Positions 44,827 through 53,778 of a DNA stretch of 64,000 nt are shown one piece after another. A model generated the notes under the pieces. The model was not told the DNA's origin and did not search any database. It saw only the letters and a list, made by a program, of their open reading frames with translations. Both the position numbers and the translations under genes were made by a program. Each line of letters starts with the position of its first letter. The first letter of the stretch is position 1. The DNA is taken from contig CAZFRM010000023.1 in assembly GCA_964521255.1 (NCBI GenBank), forward strand, positions 1 through 64,000. The letters run 5' to 3'. Source of the DNA: ZC4RG29 sp964521255. GTDB lineage: Bacteria; Bacteroidota; Bacteroidia; Cytophagales; Cyclobacteriaceae.

Positions 44827-45669
44827 ATGAAAACAGAAACGTCGGAACAACTTAAAGAACTGGTGAAAGAAAAGTATGGACAAATCGCAGAGCAGAGCAA
44901 AGAAACGAACGAGACAAGTTGCTGTGGTGCTACAGGATGCGGTACGACCGAGTGCAGTCTAATGGCTGATGATTATACAAACCTGGAAGGATATGTAGCG
45001 GATGCCGATCTTGGTTTAGGCTGTGGTCTTCCAACGCAGTTTGCTAATATCAATGAAGGTGACACCGTGGTTGATCTTGGTTCCGGCGCCGGTAATGATG
45101 CTTTTGTTGCACGCTCTATTGTTGGAGAAAAAGGAAAAGTCATCGGCATTGATTTTACGGAGAAGATGATTGCAAAAGCAAAGGTTAATACTGAAAAGCT
45201 CAGGTATAAGAATGTGGAGTTCCGGCAGGGAGACATTGAGAACATTCCACTTGCAGCAAATACCGCTGACGTGGTTGTAAGCAATTGTGTTCTGAACCTT
45301 GTGCCCAACAAGAAGCAAGCTTTTGCAGAAACCTTTCGCATACTAAAAAAAGGTGGACATTTCAGTGTTTCAGATATTGTGTTAGTGGGTGATCTTCCTG
45401 AGGACTTACAAAAATCAGCCGAACTGTATGTGGGTTGTGTATCGGGTGCCATTCAAAAGAATGAATACCTTTCTATTATTGAAAAAGCCGGTTTCACTAA
45501 TATTGCTATTCAGAAGGAAAAGAGGATAGTATTACCTTCTGAAATATTAAAAGATTATATGAGTGATGAAGAAAGCGAGAACTTCAACAAATCACAAACC
45601 GGCATCTTCAGCATTACCGTGTATGCGGAAAAACCCGTTAATTGTTGTGCACCCGGATGTTGCGATTAA
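44827..45669 (+). CDS. arsM: Arsenite S-adenosylmethionine methyltransferase
   Basis: A 280-residue enzyme that methylates As(III). The SAM site is VVDLGSGAGNDAFVA. The conserved arsenic-binding cysteines are present: SCCGATGC near the N-terminus, LGLGCGLPTQF, and VGCVSGAI. A cysteine-rich tail (NCCAPGCCD) closes the protein. It follows arsR and its own operator and overlaps the next gene by one base (TAATG), so the two are translated together. Confidence 0.94.
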   Translation: MKTETSEQLKELVKEKYGQIAEQSKETNETSCCGATGCGTTECSLMADDYTNLEGYVADADLGLGCGLPTQFANINEGDTVVDLGSGAGNDAFVARSIVGEKGKVIGIDFTEKMIAKAKVNTEKLRYKNVEFRQGDIENIPLAANTADVVVSNCVLNLVPNKKQAFAETFRILKKGGHFSVSDIVLVGDLPEDLQKSAELYVGCVSGAIQKNEYLSIIEKAGFTNIAIQKEKRIVLPSEILKDYMSDEESENFNKSQTGIFSITVYAEKPVNCCAPGCCD

Positions 45670-46346
45670 TGCCTTTTGAATTTATGAATGACCAAATATC
45701 ATTGCATTCATCACTGCAGAAAACCATCGAAGCTCTTATCAAGGAATTTCCAGCGATTCCTTTTTCACGAAGGAAAGTTTTACAAAATCTGACTGCCTTT
45801 ATTCAGGAAAAAATTGATAATGATGAAAAGGTTCTGCTGAATTTTATATGCACACATAATTCCAGGAGAAGCCACATGGCGCAACTTTGGGCACAGGCTG
45901 CAGCAGACTTTTACAAACTACCGAAGGTTGAATGCTTCTCAGGCGGCACCGAGGCAACAGCATTCAATGAGAGCGCTGTTACTGCAATGCGGAAAGTGGG
46001 TTTTGAGATCAGCAGAAAAGAAAATTCAGATAATCCGCAATACATAGTCAGCTACTCTCATTCCTCCAATCCGATAACGGCTTTTTCAAAGAAGTATGAT
46101 GATCCGGTAAATCCCACAGAAAATTTCGCAGCGGTAATGACTTGCTCGCAGGCAGATGATAATTGTCCATTCATTAACGGTGCGCTAACGCGGATAGCAT
46201 TGACTTACGATGACCCCAAAGAATTTGACAACACCTCTGTTGAATTCGAAAAATATCTGGAAAGAGCTAATGAGATAGGGAGGGATATACTATTTGCATT
46301 TTCAAAAGTGAAAATAGACAATGGCTCCAGCACGCATCATTCCTGA
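45669..46346 (+). CDS. Phosphatase-type arsenate reductase-like protein
   Basis: About 225 residues, of the low-molecular-weight protein tyrosine phosphatase fold. The active loop is CTHNSRRSH (C-x5-R). FSGGTEATAFN follows and VMTCSQADDNCPF has the additional cysteines. This type reduces arsenate to arsenite in arsenic operons, feeding ArsM. The chosen start overlaps the arsM stop (TAATG); a second ATG at 45684 is equally good. Related proteins also act as cytoplasmic phosphatases, but the context favours arsenic. Confidence 0.85.
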   Translation: MPFEFMNDQISLHSSLQKTIEALIKEFPAIPFSRRKVLQNLTAFIQEKIDNDEKVLLNFICTHNSRRSHMAQLWAQAAADFYKLPKVECFSGGTEATAFNESAVTAMRKVGFEISRKENSDNPQYIVSYSHSSNPITAFSKKYDDPVNPTENFAAVMTCSQADDNCPFINGALTRIALTYDDPKEFDNTSVEFEKYLERANEIGRDILFAFSKVKIDNGSSTHHS

Positions 46347-46431
46347 ATTTAACTTATCTCACCGCATTCGCTACCTTTTAGATTTTTGAAAACCCAATTC
46401 TTTTCTATATTGAAAGCATCATTAAATATTT

Positions 46432-47295
46432 ATGCGAATAGTAATAATCATTTTGTTTTCGTCGCTGTGTCTATGTGCACACGCACAGGAATTATTTGTG
46501 AGTGTGGATCACACACAGGAAAATATATTCACCCGTAACATCGAAGGGCCTGCGTTTGATAAGAAAGGCAACTTGTATGTGGTGAACTATCAAAAAGATG
46601 GAACGATCGGGTTAGTAAAACCGGATGGTGCTGTTGAATTGTTCGTCACACTGCCCGATAGCAGCATCGCGAATGCAATTCAGTTCGACAGCAAAGGCAA
46701 CATGTATCTGGCTGACTGGAAAGGTCACAATGTATTGAAGGTGGATATGAAAACAAAAGTTGTGAGTGTATATGCCCACACGGACTTCAACCAACCCAAC
46801 GACATTTGTATCAACAAAAAAGATCAGCTCTTTGCCTCTGATCCCGACTGGAAAAATTCTACAGGAAAATTATGGCGCATTGACAAAGGTGGAAAAGCTG
46901 TTTTGCTGGATGATAAAATGGGAACCACTAATGGCATTGAACTTAGTCCCGATGAAAAGATTTTATATGTCAATGAAAGCGTTCAGCGAAAGATCTGGGC
47001 CTTTGATGTAGATGCCAAAGGCAACATCGCCAACAAAAGGCTGCTGGCGGAATTTCCTGATTTTGGTTTTGATGGAATGAAATGTGATAAACAAGGTAAC
47101 CTGTACGTTACGCGGTATGGCAAGGGCGTCATCGCAGTATTGTCACCAACAGGAGAATTAATCCGCGAAGTTCCGCTGAAAGGAAAAAGTTGCAGTAATC
47201 TTGTATTTGGTGGGAAAGACAAAAAGACTGTTTTTGTTACTCTGCAAGACAGAAAGGGAATGGAGCGATTTAATGTTGATATTGGAGGGAAGTAA
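46432..47295 (+). CDS. Secreted SMP-30/gluconolactonase-like protein
   Basis: A 287-residue exported propeller with signal peptide (ends LCAHAQEL). Motifs of the SMP-30/strictosidine synthase superfamily are EGPAFDKKGNLYVVNYQ near the N-terminus, QPNDICINKKDQLFASDPDW, NGIELSPDEKILYVNES and GMKCDKQGNLYVTRYG. The E, N, N and D metal ligands are all in place, so sugar-lactone hydrolysis is plausible. It is close to no pathway partner. It converges with the next gene through a palindromic repeat. Confidence 0.87.
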   Translation: MRIVIIILFSSLCLCAHAQELFVSVDHTQENIFTRNIEGPAFDKKGNLYVVNYQKDGTIGLVKPDGAVELFVTLPDSSIANAIQFDSKGNMYLADWKGHNVLKVDMKTKVVSVYAHTDFNQPNDICINKKDQLFASDPDWKNSTGKLWRIDKGGKAVLLDDKMGTTNGIELSPDEKILYVNESVQRKIWAFDVDAKGNIANKRLLAEFPDFGFDGMKCDKQGNLYVTRYGKGVIAVLSPTGELIREVPLKGKSCSNLVFGGKDKKTVFVTLQDRKGMERFNVDIGGK

Positions 47296-47297
47296 AA

Positions 47298-47358
47298 GTC
47301 AATAGTCAATGGTCATCGGTCATTGGTAGAGTATTCCCAATGACCATTGACTACTGAC
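47298..47358. terminator. Palindromic repeat at convergent gene ends
   Basis: Arms at 47298-47319 and 47337-47358 are inverted copies with few mismatches (GTCAATAGTCAATGGTCAT). The same sequence type appears at 5309 and 60180. It lies between two convergent genes and even includes the last codons of the minus-strand gene, so it can end transcription in both directions. Confidence 0.65.
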
Positions 47359-47953
47359 TAATTTGTTCGACAAGCGATAATCTTTTAACAATACTTTTTG
47401 GAGGAAGTATGGTTCCGGGGGAAAGAACTGCATTGGCTCCGATCTTGCTTTCGTCACCGATTAATGCGCCAAACTTTTCCGAATCTGTTTTGATTCTCTT
47501 CCCGGCATGTACCACTTCAATGATTTTATTTTCACGGTCATTATGATGGTTGGCAATGATTGACCCCGCTTCCATATTTACGTGTGACCCGATAATGGAA
47601 TCTCCAACAAAGTTGAAATGCGCCAATGCACTTTCAGGCATGATAAAACTCGATTTGATTTCGCAGCCTGGCCCTAAAGAAACGTGCTCACCAAGAAATA
47701 CACCGCCACGTAAATAAGCATGTGCGCCGACAAAACAATTTGCTGAAATAATGATAGGTCCCTTAAAGACAACATATTCTTCAACCACAGCACTCTTATG
47801 AATGGCAAGATTTCCTTTTACTACATACTCATCATTGAGTGTTGAAATTTTTTCCTGAATAAGTGTGGAAGCCTGCTTTGTAATTTCCCATGGTAATTCA
47901 TTTACAGGGAAGAGCGGGAACCAATTATGAAGAAAGTCCTGAAGATTAATCAT
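47351..47953 (-). CDS. GlmU-like left-handed beta-helix sugar-nucleotide protein
   Basis: A 200-residue protein with hexapeptide repeats (IHKSAVVEEYVVFKGPIIIS, CFVGAHAYLRGGVFLGEHV, GDSIIGSHVNMEAGSIIAN), as in the acetyltransferase half of GlmU. No nucleotidyltransferase domain is present, so it is a beta-helix-only protein like many annotated UDP-GlcNAc diphosphorylase-like in Bacteroidota. It may be an acyltransferase or a metabolic enzyme for amino-sugars. It stands alone on the minus strand. Confidence 0.8.
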   Translation of the reverse strand: MINLQDFLHNWFPLFPVNELPWEITKQASTLIQEKISTLNDEYVVKGNLAIHKSAVVEEYVVFKGPIIISANCFVGAHAYLRGGVFLGEHVSLGPGCEIKSSFIMPESALAHFNFVGDSIIGSHVNMEAGSIIANHHNDRENKIIEVVHAGKRIKTDSEKFGALIGDESKIGANAVLSPGTILPPKSIVKRLSLVEQISQ

Positions 47954-48027
47954 AAGTAAAAAAATTACCTGATTCTGTAAAGCTACTGAACCAGGCAGTT
48001 TATTGTTTTAGTAATTATCATTGTTAT

Positions 48028-48171
48028 CCGACTAAAATGTAGCATTCGTTTCAATCCCTTGATTTTCTTGATGTTTCTTTATCTGGCCTCACTCCTACCT
48101 CTCTCCGAAGGAGAGAGACTATGGAATCAAGAAAATCAAGGGATTATGTAGGTGTTCGTTTTTTTAGTCGG
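48028..48171. repeat. MITE-like element, copy 1
   Basis: A 144-bp element with ends CCGACTAAAA and TTTTAGTCGG. Inside, TCAATCCCTTGATTTTCTTG pairs with its inverted copy, and a central hairpin CTCTCTCCGAAGGAGAGAG carries the reverse complement of the GTGAGGCC core. A ~95% identical copy lies at 55803-55949. It sits just after the 3' end of the DinB-like gene on the minus strand. Confidence 0.9.
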
Positions 48172-48189
48172 GACATTAGTGGAATTTAT

Positions 48190-48804
48190 TTATTTCTTCG
48201 GAAAGTTTGGATCGGCTTTCACTTCTTCAATTTGTTTTAGGTGACGATTGGAATGTGCCGCAATGAACAGCAGCATTTGGTAAGACTCCATTGTTCCCAT
48301 AAACTGTGTATCCACAAAATGATTTCTAAGGTCTTCCGGTGTCTTCTTCAAGAAACTGATGTGACTATTTCTCATTTCTTTGAAAGCCTTGGTCGTTGCG
48401 CTTAATGTAGGGTATGTTCCTTTAGGCACTAAAGCATCAAATGTTTTGACCTTATTGGTCCGGTCTGTGATGCCGTTCAAAATGTTTTCGTCAGTTACTT
48501 TCACTTCACTCTTTTTAGCGGGATCAGCCGGTTCTTTTAGCGATTCATCAACCATGCCCCACAACAGATTTTCAGACAGGATCATATGCTCAACGCAGCC
48601 GGCAACCGACCATTTGTCTTCATCCGGTTTGAAATTGGCTTGTTCCTGAGTAAGGCCCTTAACTGCTTTCGTAATATTGTCCCGTGATTCGGTGTAATAT
48701 TTTACAATAAAGTCCCTGTCGGCCTTGGTAAGTTCTGTTGTGTTCAAATGAAAAGTAAAGCTGCTGCAGATGAGGAGCAGCAAAAGATAGATAGAGGTTT
48801 TCAT
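48190..48804 (-). CDS. Exported DinB-family protein
   Basis: A 204-residue protein with a signal peptide (ICSSFTFHLNTTE). The rest is a DinB four-helix bundle with the metal-binding histidines in CVEHMILSENLLWG and AAHSNRHLKQIEEVK. DinB proteins are thiol transferases or of unknown function; the export signal is a common variant in Bacteroidota. No operon partner is evident. Confidence 0.85.
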   Translation of the reverse strand: MKTSIYLLLLLICSSFTFHLNTTELTKADRDFIVKYYTESRDNITKAVKGLTQEQANFKPDEDKWSVAGCVEHMILSENLLWGMVDESLKEPADPAKKSEVKVTDENILNGITDRTNKVKTFDALVPKGTYPTLSATTKAFKEMRNSHISFLKKTPEDLRNHFVDTQFMGTMESYQMLLFIAAHSNRHLKQIEEVKADPNFPKK

Positions 48805-48887
48805 AGTGTTTGGTGGATTAATATCTTATATAAACTAATGCTTTTCATAAAAAGATCGCATTGGCAAAACTTTTTTATATTGAATTC

Positions 48888-49364
48888 ATGGATACATTTT
48901 GGTTCATTCTTGGAATCCTGCTCATGATCGGTGGAATTGCCGGAAGCATTTTGCCCTTACTCCCCGGGCCTCCGCTAAGTTATGCTGCCTTACTGATCCA
49001 GCAATTTAAAAGTGATCCGCCTTATACTTTAAAATTCCTTCTTATCTGGGCTGGTATTACACTGCTTGTTACGGTGGTGGATTACTTGGTTCCTTTATAT
49101 GGCACAAAAAGATTTGGAGGAAGCCGGTATGGTGTATGGGGATGTACGATTGGTTTAATAGCGGGGATGTTCTTTAGTCCGTTGGGAATTATTATAGGTC
49201 CATTCATTGGCGCTTTTGTAGGAGAACTGATTGGAAACAATAATTCAGAAAATGCTTTTAAGGCTGCGATAGGTTCATTTCTCGGTTTTCTATTGGGAAC
49301 GTTACTAAAACTGGTCACTTGTCTTGTGATGGGGTGGTATCTCCTCAAACCAATGTTGGGTTAA
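48888..49364 (+). CDS. DUF456-family membrane protein
   Basis: A 158-residue protein with about four membrane segments and glycine-rich repeats (IGGIAGSILPLLPGPPLSYA, WGCTIGLIAGMFFSPLG, FIGAFVGELIGNNNSENAFK, IGSFLGFLLGTLLKLV). This is the DUF456 pattern. The ATG at 48888 starts directly at the first helix; the 9 open codons upstream are not needed. Function unknown. Confidence 0.88.
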   Translation: MDTFWFILGILLMIGGIAGSILPLLPGPPLSYAALLIQQFKSDPPYTLKFLLIWAGITLLVTVVDYLVPLYGTKRFGGSRYGVWGCTIGLIAGMFFSPLGIIIGPFIGAFVGELIGNNNSENAFKAAIGSFLGFLLGTLLKLVTCLVMGWYLLKPMLG

Positions 49365-49434
49365 TCATTTTGTCCTACCAATGACAGAGTAGTACTGATT
49401 TAACTCTTCGTCATTGCGAGTTTGAAAACCACGA

Positions 49435-49600
49435 CTCAAAAAGTTGAGATGACAACTACGCTCATTCGCAGACTTGTCCCCCGCTGGCGGGGGGAGGGGG
49501 TGGAAAAAGATACTCTTCATACAATTAAATTTCTTGTCATTGCCAGTGGTCGGGCAGGCGCAATGACGGTGGGCAATGGATGTCATCTCAACTTTTTGAG
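49435..49600. repeat. MITE-like element with perfect 20-bp terminal inverted repeats
   Basis: Arms CTCAAAAAGTTGAGATGACA at 49435-49454 and its exact inverted copy at 49581-49600. The interior has a hairpin CCCCCGCTGGCGGGGG followed by GAGGGGGTGG, similar in layout to the other GTGAGG-core elements. It fills most of the 307-bp gap 49365-49671. A single degraded arm occurs at 41678-41697. Confidence 0.88.
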
Positions 49601-49671
49601 CCGAAGATTTTGAAACTTAGAATGAACTAAATTCATTTCTATTCTGTCAATTTAAGACAGATTCGTCCCTC

Positions 49672-50151
49672 ATGAATTCAATCTTGCAAACCAAACGGAT
49701 CGATTTCTATTACGGGCTGCTTATTGCCGGAGGGTTGATCGTGTATTTCCTTATCATGAAATTTACCGGACTGGTGCACGTTGTTGAATTGAGGGTATTT
49801 AATCTGTTTATCATGGCTTCCGGCATTTATGCTGTTATGAGAAGGTTCAGGCAAACGGATTTGAATCAGCAATTCAACTACATACGTGCATTTTTTTTAG
49901 GCGTGTCAACGGCTATTTTTGCCTCTATTCTTTTTGCTGTATTCTTTTTTATCTACGTTACTTTTATTGATCGTGCGTTGATGACATCCATTATTGAAAA
50001 AGAACCGATGGGAAGATTTCTTAATCCCTATGTTGCTTCGTTCATTATTGCAGTGGAAGGAGTGCTATCAGGTATACTGGTAACATTTATGATTATCAAT
50101 GTTAAGAATGCAGACCAGATTGAAGATGAGATGAAGAAGAATAATAAGTAA
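49672..50151 (+). CDS. DUF4199 membrane protein
   Basis: A 159-residue inner-membrane protein with four helices (YYGLLIAGGLIVYFLIMKF, VFNLFIMASGIYAVM, AFFLGVSTAIFASILFAVFF, VASFIIAVEGVLSGILVTF) and a polar segment before the last pair (EKEPMGRFLNPY). This is the pattern of the Bacteroidota-specific DUF4199 family. A charged tail ends it. Function unknown. Confidence 0.88.
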   Translation: MNSILQTKRIDFYYGLLIAGGLIVYFLIMKFTGLVHVVELRVFNLFIMASGIYAVMRRFRQTDLNQQFNYIRAFFLGVSTAIFASILFAVFFFIYVTFIDRALMTSIIEKEPMGRFLNPYVASFIIAVEGVLSGILVTFMIINVKNADQIEDEMKKNNK

Positions 50152-50187
50152 AAAGTTCACCGATAAGGGTTAATGGATTACGGGAAA

Positions 50188-50979
50188 TTACCAGCCTCCT
50201 CCGGAGCCACCGCCACCAAAACTTCCGCCACCAAATCCGCCAAAGCCACCGCCACCACGACCGGAACCTCCTCCCCAGCCACCCCAATGGTCGTTGTCTC
50301 TTCTTCCTCTTCCGCCACCACCGGCATTCATCATCAGCCAAAGAGCGGCCCAAAAGTCAAGCCCTTTGCTACCGTAGTGACTACGCTGTACACGCCTGGC
50401 TGATGCAATAATGATAGCAATGAAGATTAGAAAAGCAATTAAGAGAAATACCAATGCTCCTGCTCCTATGTTTTGCGGCCCCATATCCTCGGCTTTAAAT
50501 TCACCCGAGGCTAATTTCATAAGTATCGTGGTTGCATCATCCAATCCTTTATAAAAGTTGCCGTTACGAAAATTCGGATTCATGTGCTCTTCACGAATTC
50601 TCCGTGTGGCAGCATCCGTTATGGTAGCTTCCATGCCGTAACCTGTAGCAATGCCTGCCTTTCTGTCCTCTATTGAAACCAGCACAACCAGTCCGTTATT
50701 TTTGCCTTGTTGTCCCACGTCCCACTTTTCACCAACCCGGTAGGCGTAATCCATTACATCATAGCCACCAATATTGGACACAATAACTACAGCGATTTGT
50801 GTTGATGTACTATCGTGATAGGCTCTTAGTTTTCGTTCCAGCATCTCATCTTCAGCATCACTCATAACATCGGCAAAATCATTTACAAGACGGGGAGGAT
50901 TGGGCGGCTCCGGAATATCTTGCGCTGTTGAGAAAGCAATAGGAAGGAAAATAAGAACTACAAAAAATAATTTATCCAT
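50188..50979 (-). CDS. TPM-domain (YgcG-like) protein with glycine-rich tail
   Basis: A 263-residue exported protein: signal peptide (ends AFSTAQ), TPM domain (VNDFADVMSDAEDEMLERKL, AVVIVSNIGGYDVMDYAYRV, GLVVLVSIEDRKAGIATGYG), one membrane helix (VFLLIAFLIFIAIIIASA), then an extremely glycine-rich C-terminus (GGGFGGFGGGSFGGGGSGGG). These YgcG-type proteins are encoded beside LemA and are thought to act in envelope or photosystem-like protein turnover. It ends an operon of LemA-TPM-TPM with 3-11 bp gaps. Confidence 0.92.
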   Translation of the reverse strand: MDKLFFVVLIFLPIAFSTAQDIPEPPNPPRLVNDFADVMSDAEDEMLERKLRAYHDSTSTQIAVVIVSNIGGYDVMDYAYRVGEKWDVGQQGKNNGLVVLVSIEDRKAGIATGYGMEATITDAATRRIREEHMNPNFRNGNFYKGLDDATTILMKLASGEFKAEDMGPQNIGAGALVFLLIAFLIFIAIIIASARRVQRSHYGSKGLDFWAALWLMMNAGGGGRGRRDNDHWGGWGGGSGRGGGGFGGFGGGSFGGGGSGGGW

Positions 50980-50982
50980 GCA

Positions 50983-51420
50983 TCAGTTGTTGCCAAACGA
51001 AATTTCATTCGGAAGTTCATCGATATCATCTTTATGGTAAGGAAAGTGTTTTCCAAGTTGTTCACCTGCCATTCGTATACCATCGCATAAACCATCTGTA
51101 AAACGACCCTCCCGAAAAAGAATTTCCATATGGTTTTTAATTTTGTCCCAAAAGCCGGGCGGCACTTTTTGATTGATGCCTACATCGCCAATAATTGCAA
51201 ACTGGTGATCTTCAACAGCCAGGTAAATAAGCACACCATTGCGTTGAGCAGTCCTGGTCATATGAAGGATGTCAAACAACTCGGCTGTTCGTTCAAGCAC
51301 CGGCTTTTTTAACTTATTTTCCAGGTGTACTTGTATTTCACCCGAAGTATTTTTCTCTGCATCAAGAATGGCATCCATGATGCGTTGCTGTTCTTCTTCT
51401 GAAAAGAAAAGACGTGCCAT
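50983..51420 (-). CDS. TPM-domain protein
   Basis: A 145-residue cytoplasmic TPM-domain protein without signal peptide (FFSEEEQQRIMDAILDAEKN, GEIQVHLENK, HMTRTAQRNGVLIYLAVED, GICDG-like region GLCDGIRMAGEQLGKHFP). It is the middle gene of the LemA-TPM-TPM operon. Probably works with LemA and the membrane TPM protein. Confidence 0.9.
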   Translation of the reverse strand: MARLFFSEEEQQRIMDAILDAEKNTSGEIQVHLENKLKKPVLERTAELFDILHMTRTAQRNGVLIYLAVEDHQFAIIGDVGINQKVPPGFWDKIKNHMEILFREGRFTDGLCDGIRMAGEQLGKHFPYHKDDIDELPNEISFGNN

Positions 51421-51431
51421 CAGAGCTGAAC

Positions 51432-52007
51432 TTATGGAGCTTCTTCTGCTCCTGCCTTGGCTTTGAAATAACCTTTGTTTTCAAATCCGTACATTCCGGC
51501 AAGCATGGTCTGGGGGAACCTCCTGATATAGGTATTATAATCCTGAACAACGTTATTGAATTTCTGCCGCTCCACTGCTATGCGATTTTCTGTTCCTTCC
51601 AACTGGCTTTGCAAATCAAGAAAATTTTGATTGGCTTTTAAGTCAGGATACCTCTCAACGCTTACAAGCAATCTTCCCAGTGAACTGGAAAGTTCGCCCT
51701 GCGCAGCCTGAAACTCAGCAAGCTTTTCAGGTGTAAGATTTTTAGGATCTACTGTTATGGAAGTTGCTTTTGCGCGCGCTTCAATAACTCTGGTGAGTGT
51801 TTCCTGTTCGAATTGCGCATAACCTTTAACTGTATTGACAAGGATAGGAATAAGGTCTGCACGGCGTTGATAAACGTTCTCTACCTGGGCCCATCCTGAT
51901 GTTACCGTTTCTTCCTTAGCTACCATATTATTATAGCTTCCGACAAACATTCTGTACAGAATAAACGCAAGAATGACGAGCCCGCCGATGATCACAAGTT
52001 TCTTCAT
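51432..52007 (-). CDS. LemA-family protein
   Basis: About 191 residues. An N-terminal membrane helix (KKLVIIGGLVILAFILYRM) is followed by the coiled LemA domain: SGWAQVENVYQRRADLIPIL, LTRVIEARAKAT, ERYPDLKANQNFLDLQSQLE and NTYIRRFPQTMLAGMYGF. LemA is a membrane-anchored helical protein of poorly known role, often paired with TPM proteins. First gene of this three-gene operon; the start may also be two codons upstream. Confidence 0.94.
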   Translation of the reverse strand: MKKLVIIGGLVILAFILYRMFVGSYNNMVAKEETVTSGWAQVENVYQRRADLIPILVNTVKGYAQFEQETLTRVIEARAKATSITVDPKNLTPEKLAEFQAAQGELSSSLGRLLVSVERYPDLKANQNFLDLQSQLEGTENRIAVERQKFNNVVQDYNTYIRRFPQTMLAGMYGFENKGYFKAKAGAEEAP

Positions 52008-52157
52008 AGTCAATGAATTTTAAAGTTGAAACATAAGTCGCTTCTTCCTGTAAAATATTTCGCTGAAAGTGAATTTTATTTTACGGCTTGTTAAGGTAAC
52101 AAAGCATTTCTGTCATGGTTATAATTTACTCGAAATAAATCGCAGATAAACCCTTTT

Positions 52158-52676
52158 CTATTCAGAAATTTCAATGATCATATCAATCTCAACAGAAGTA
52201 TTCATAGGAAGAGCATTCATTCCTACAGCCGCACGGGCATGCTTTCCATTCTCGCCGAATACAGCCACCAGCAGATCAGAACAGCCGTTGATTACTTTGG
52301 GCTGATCTGTAAAGTCAGGTGTACAGTTAACCATACCGTTCACCTTTACAATTCGCTTTACTTTGTTTAAGGTACCCAGCTCTGCTTTGATGGTAGCAAG
52401 TAATTGAATCGCGGTAAGCCGTGCCGCTTCATAGCCCTGCTCAATGGTAAGGTCTTTCCCCACCTTTCCGGTAGTCCATGTTCCGTCCATATGCTGAGGG
52501 CCATGGCCGGCAAGAAAAAGCAGGTTGCCCGACCGTACAGCCTTTACGTAGTTAGCAATGGGTTTGCTTAAGGGTGGAAGTTCGATGTTAAGTTCTTTCA
52601 CCCGGGCGTCATAATCCTGGGCTACTGCTAATGAGATCGAAAATAAAAACAAGATCAGATAAAGATGGATTTTCAT
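52158..52676 (-). CDS. Second exported RidA-family protein
   Basis: A 172-residue RidA/YjgF-type protein with a Sec signal peptide (ends LAVAQDYD). The domain shows NLLFLAGHGPQHMDG, VKRIVKVNGMVNCTPDF and HARAAVGMNALPMNTSVEID. This is the longer RidA subfamily with GNLLFLAGHGP. It is a second exported member in this window beside that at 26160, and stands alone. It may detoxify imines in the periplasm or have a different substrate. Confidence 0.88.
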   Translation of the reverse strand: MKIHLYLILFLFSISLAVAQDYDARVKELNIELPPLSKPIANYVKAVRSGNLLFLAGHGPQHMDGTWTTGKVGKDLTIEQGYEAARLTAIQLLATIKAELGTLNKVKRIVKVNGMVNCTPDFTDQPKVINGCSDLLVAVFGENGKHARAAVGMNALPMNTSVEIDMIIEISE

Positions 52677-52863
52677 ACTCCTGCTGTTAAATGCTTCATG
52701 TTAAGTTAATTAATGATTTGGTCATTACCGACCTTCAAAGTTTATAAACAGCTTTCTTTTATCATGTTAGTACATGACTATAATCAGTATTAATTATTCA
52801 TTTTATCTCGTCATGATGTAAAAAAAATCATTTACTTTAAGCATTGAACATAATTAAAATGAT

Positions 52864-53721
52864 ATGAAAAAAATTCTTGTCCCTACTGACTTTTCAAAAC
52901 CTGCCAACATTGCTACGGACGTAGCTGCTGACATTGCCCGCAAAGCAGGAGCTGAACTTATCCTTTTGCATGTAGTAGAGGGTGCGTCCGAAAGTTCTTT
53001 TAACGTAGAAGGTGAAGGAGGATTTGCCAGCGCAGAAGATAAGTTATTTAATTTGAGATTAATTGCCCGTTCCAAAAAGCAACTGGAAAAGGCAGTTGAA
53101 TCGGCGAAGTTAAAGGATATTAAGGTTAGACAAGAATTGCGCATGGGAACGCCATTTCATGGCATGCAAACCATTATTGCAGAAAAGAAAGTTGATCTTG
53201 TTGTAATGGGGACTTCAGGTCGTTCTGACTTTGCGGCGATGGTTATTGGATCGAATACAGAGAAAGTAGTTCGACATTCGCAAAGCCCGGTCTTAACCGT
53301 AACTAAAAAACCGGCAACAACGGATTTTAAGGATATCGTGTACGCTACTTCCATGAGCAAGGATGAAGAAGCTTTTTCAAAGGTGGTTAAGCGTACTCAA
53401 CAATTGTACAACTCTACCATTCACCTCGTGCGCATTAATACGCCTGGAAATTTTCAGCGCGATGCTGTTGTAAAAAAATATATGGAGGACTTTGCGAAAA
53501 AACTCCAACTGAAAAATTACACCGTGAATGTATTTAATGATTTGACCGAAGAAGATGGAATAGCCTACTTTGCAGACAGCATCAATGCCGACCTTATTGC
53601 TATGGCAACGCATGGCCGTACCGGTTTTGCGCACGTCTTGGCCGGTAGTATTGCTGAAGATGTTGTTTCTCACTCAAAGCGCCCTGTGCTGACATTTGTA
53701 ACTAAGCAAAGGAAGAAGTAG
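52864..53721 (+). CDS. Two-domain universal stress protein
   Basis: A 285-residue cytoplasmic protein with two Usp domains. The first ends with the ATP-binding loop VVMGTSGRSDFAAMVIGSNT, and the second with AMATHGRTGFAHVLAGSIAE. It starts ILVPTDFSKPANIATDVAAD. Such tandem Usp proteins are common in Bacteroidota and help survival under stress. It ends with a clear terminator. Confidence 0.93.
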   Translation: MKKILVPTDFSKPANIATDVAADIARKAGAELILLHVVEGASESSFNVEGEGGFASAEDKLFNLRLIARSKKQLEKAVESAKLKDIKVRQELRMGTPFHGMQTIIAEKKVDLVVMGTSGRSDFAAMVIGSNTEKVVRHSQSPVLTVTKKPATTDFKDIVYATSMSKDEEAFSKVVKRTQQLYNSTIHLVRINTPGNFQRDAVVKKYMEDFAKKLQLKNYTVNVFNDLTEEDGIAYFADSINADLIAMATHGRTGFAHVLAGSIAEDVVSHSKRPVLTFVTKQRKK

Positions 53722-53741
53722 AAGGACTACAATTTTATAAA

Positions 53742-53764
53742 AGCCCGGAAGCGGGCTTTTTTTT
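53742..53764 (+). terminator. Rho-independent terminator after usp gene
   Basis: Stem AGCCCG/CGGGCT with a GAAG loop and a T-tract of at least eight. It ends the usp transcript just before the J-domain gene. Confidence 0.92.
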
Positions 53765-53778
53765 TGACGGTCTAAATC

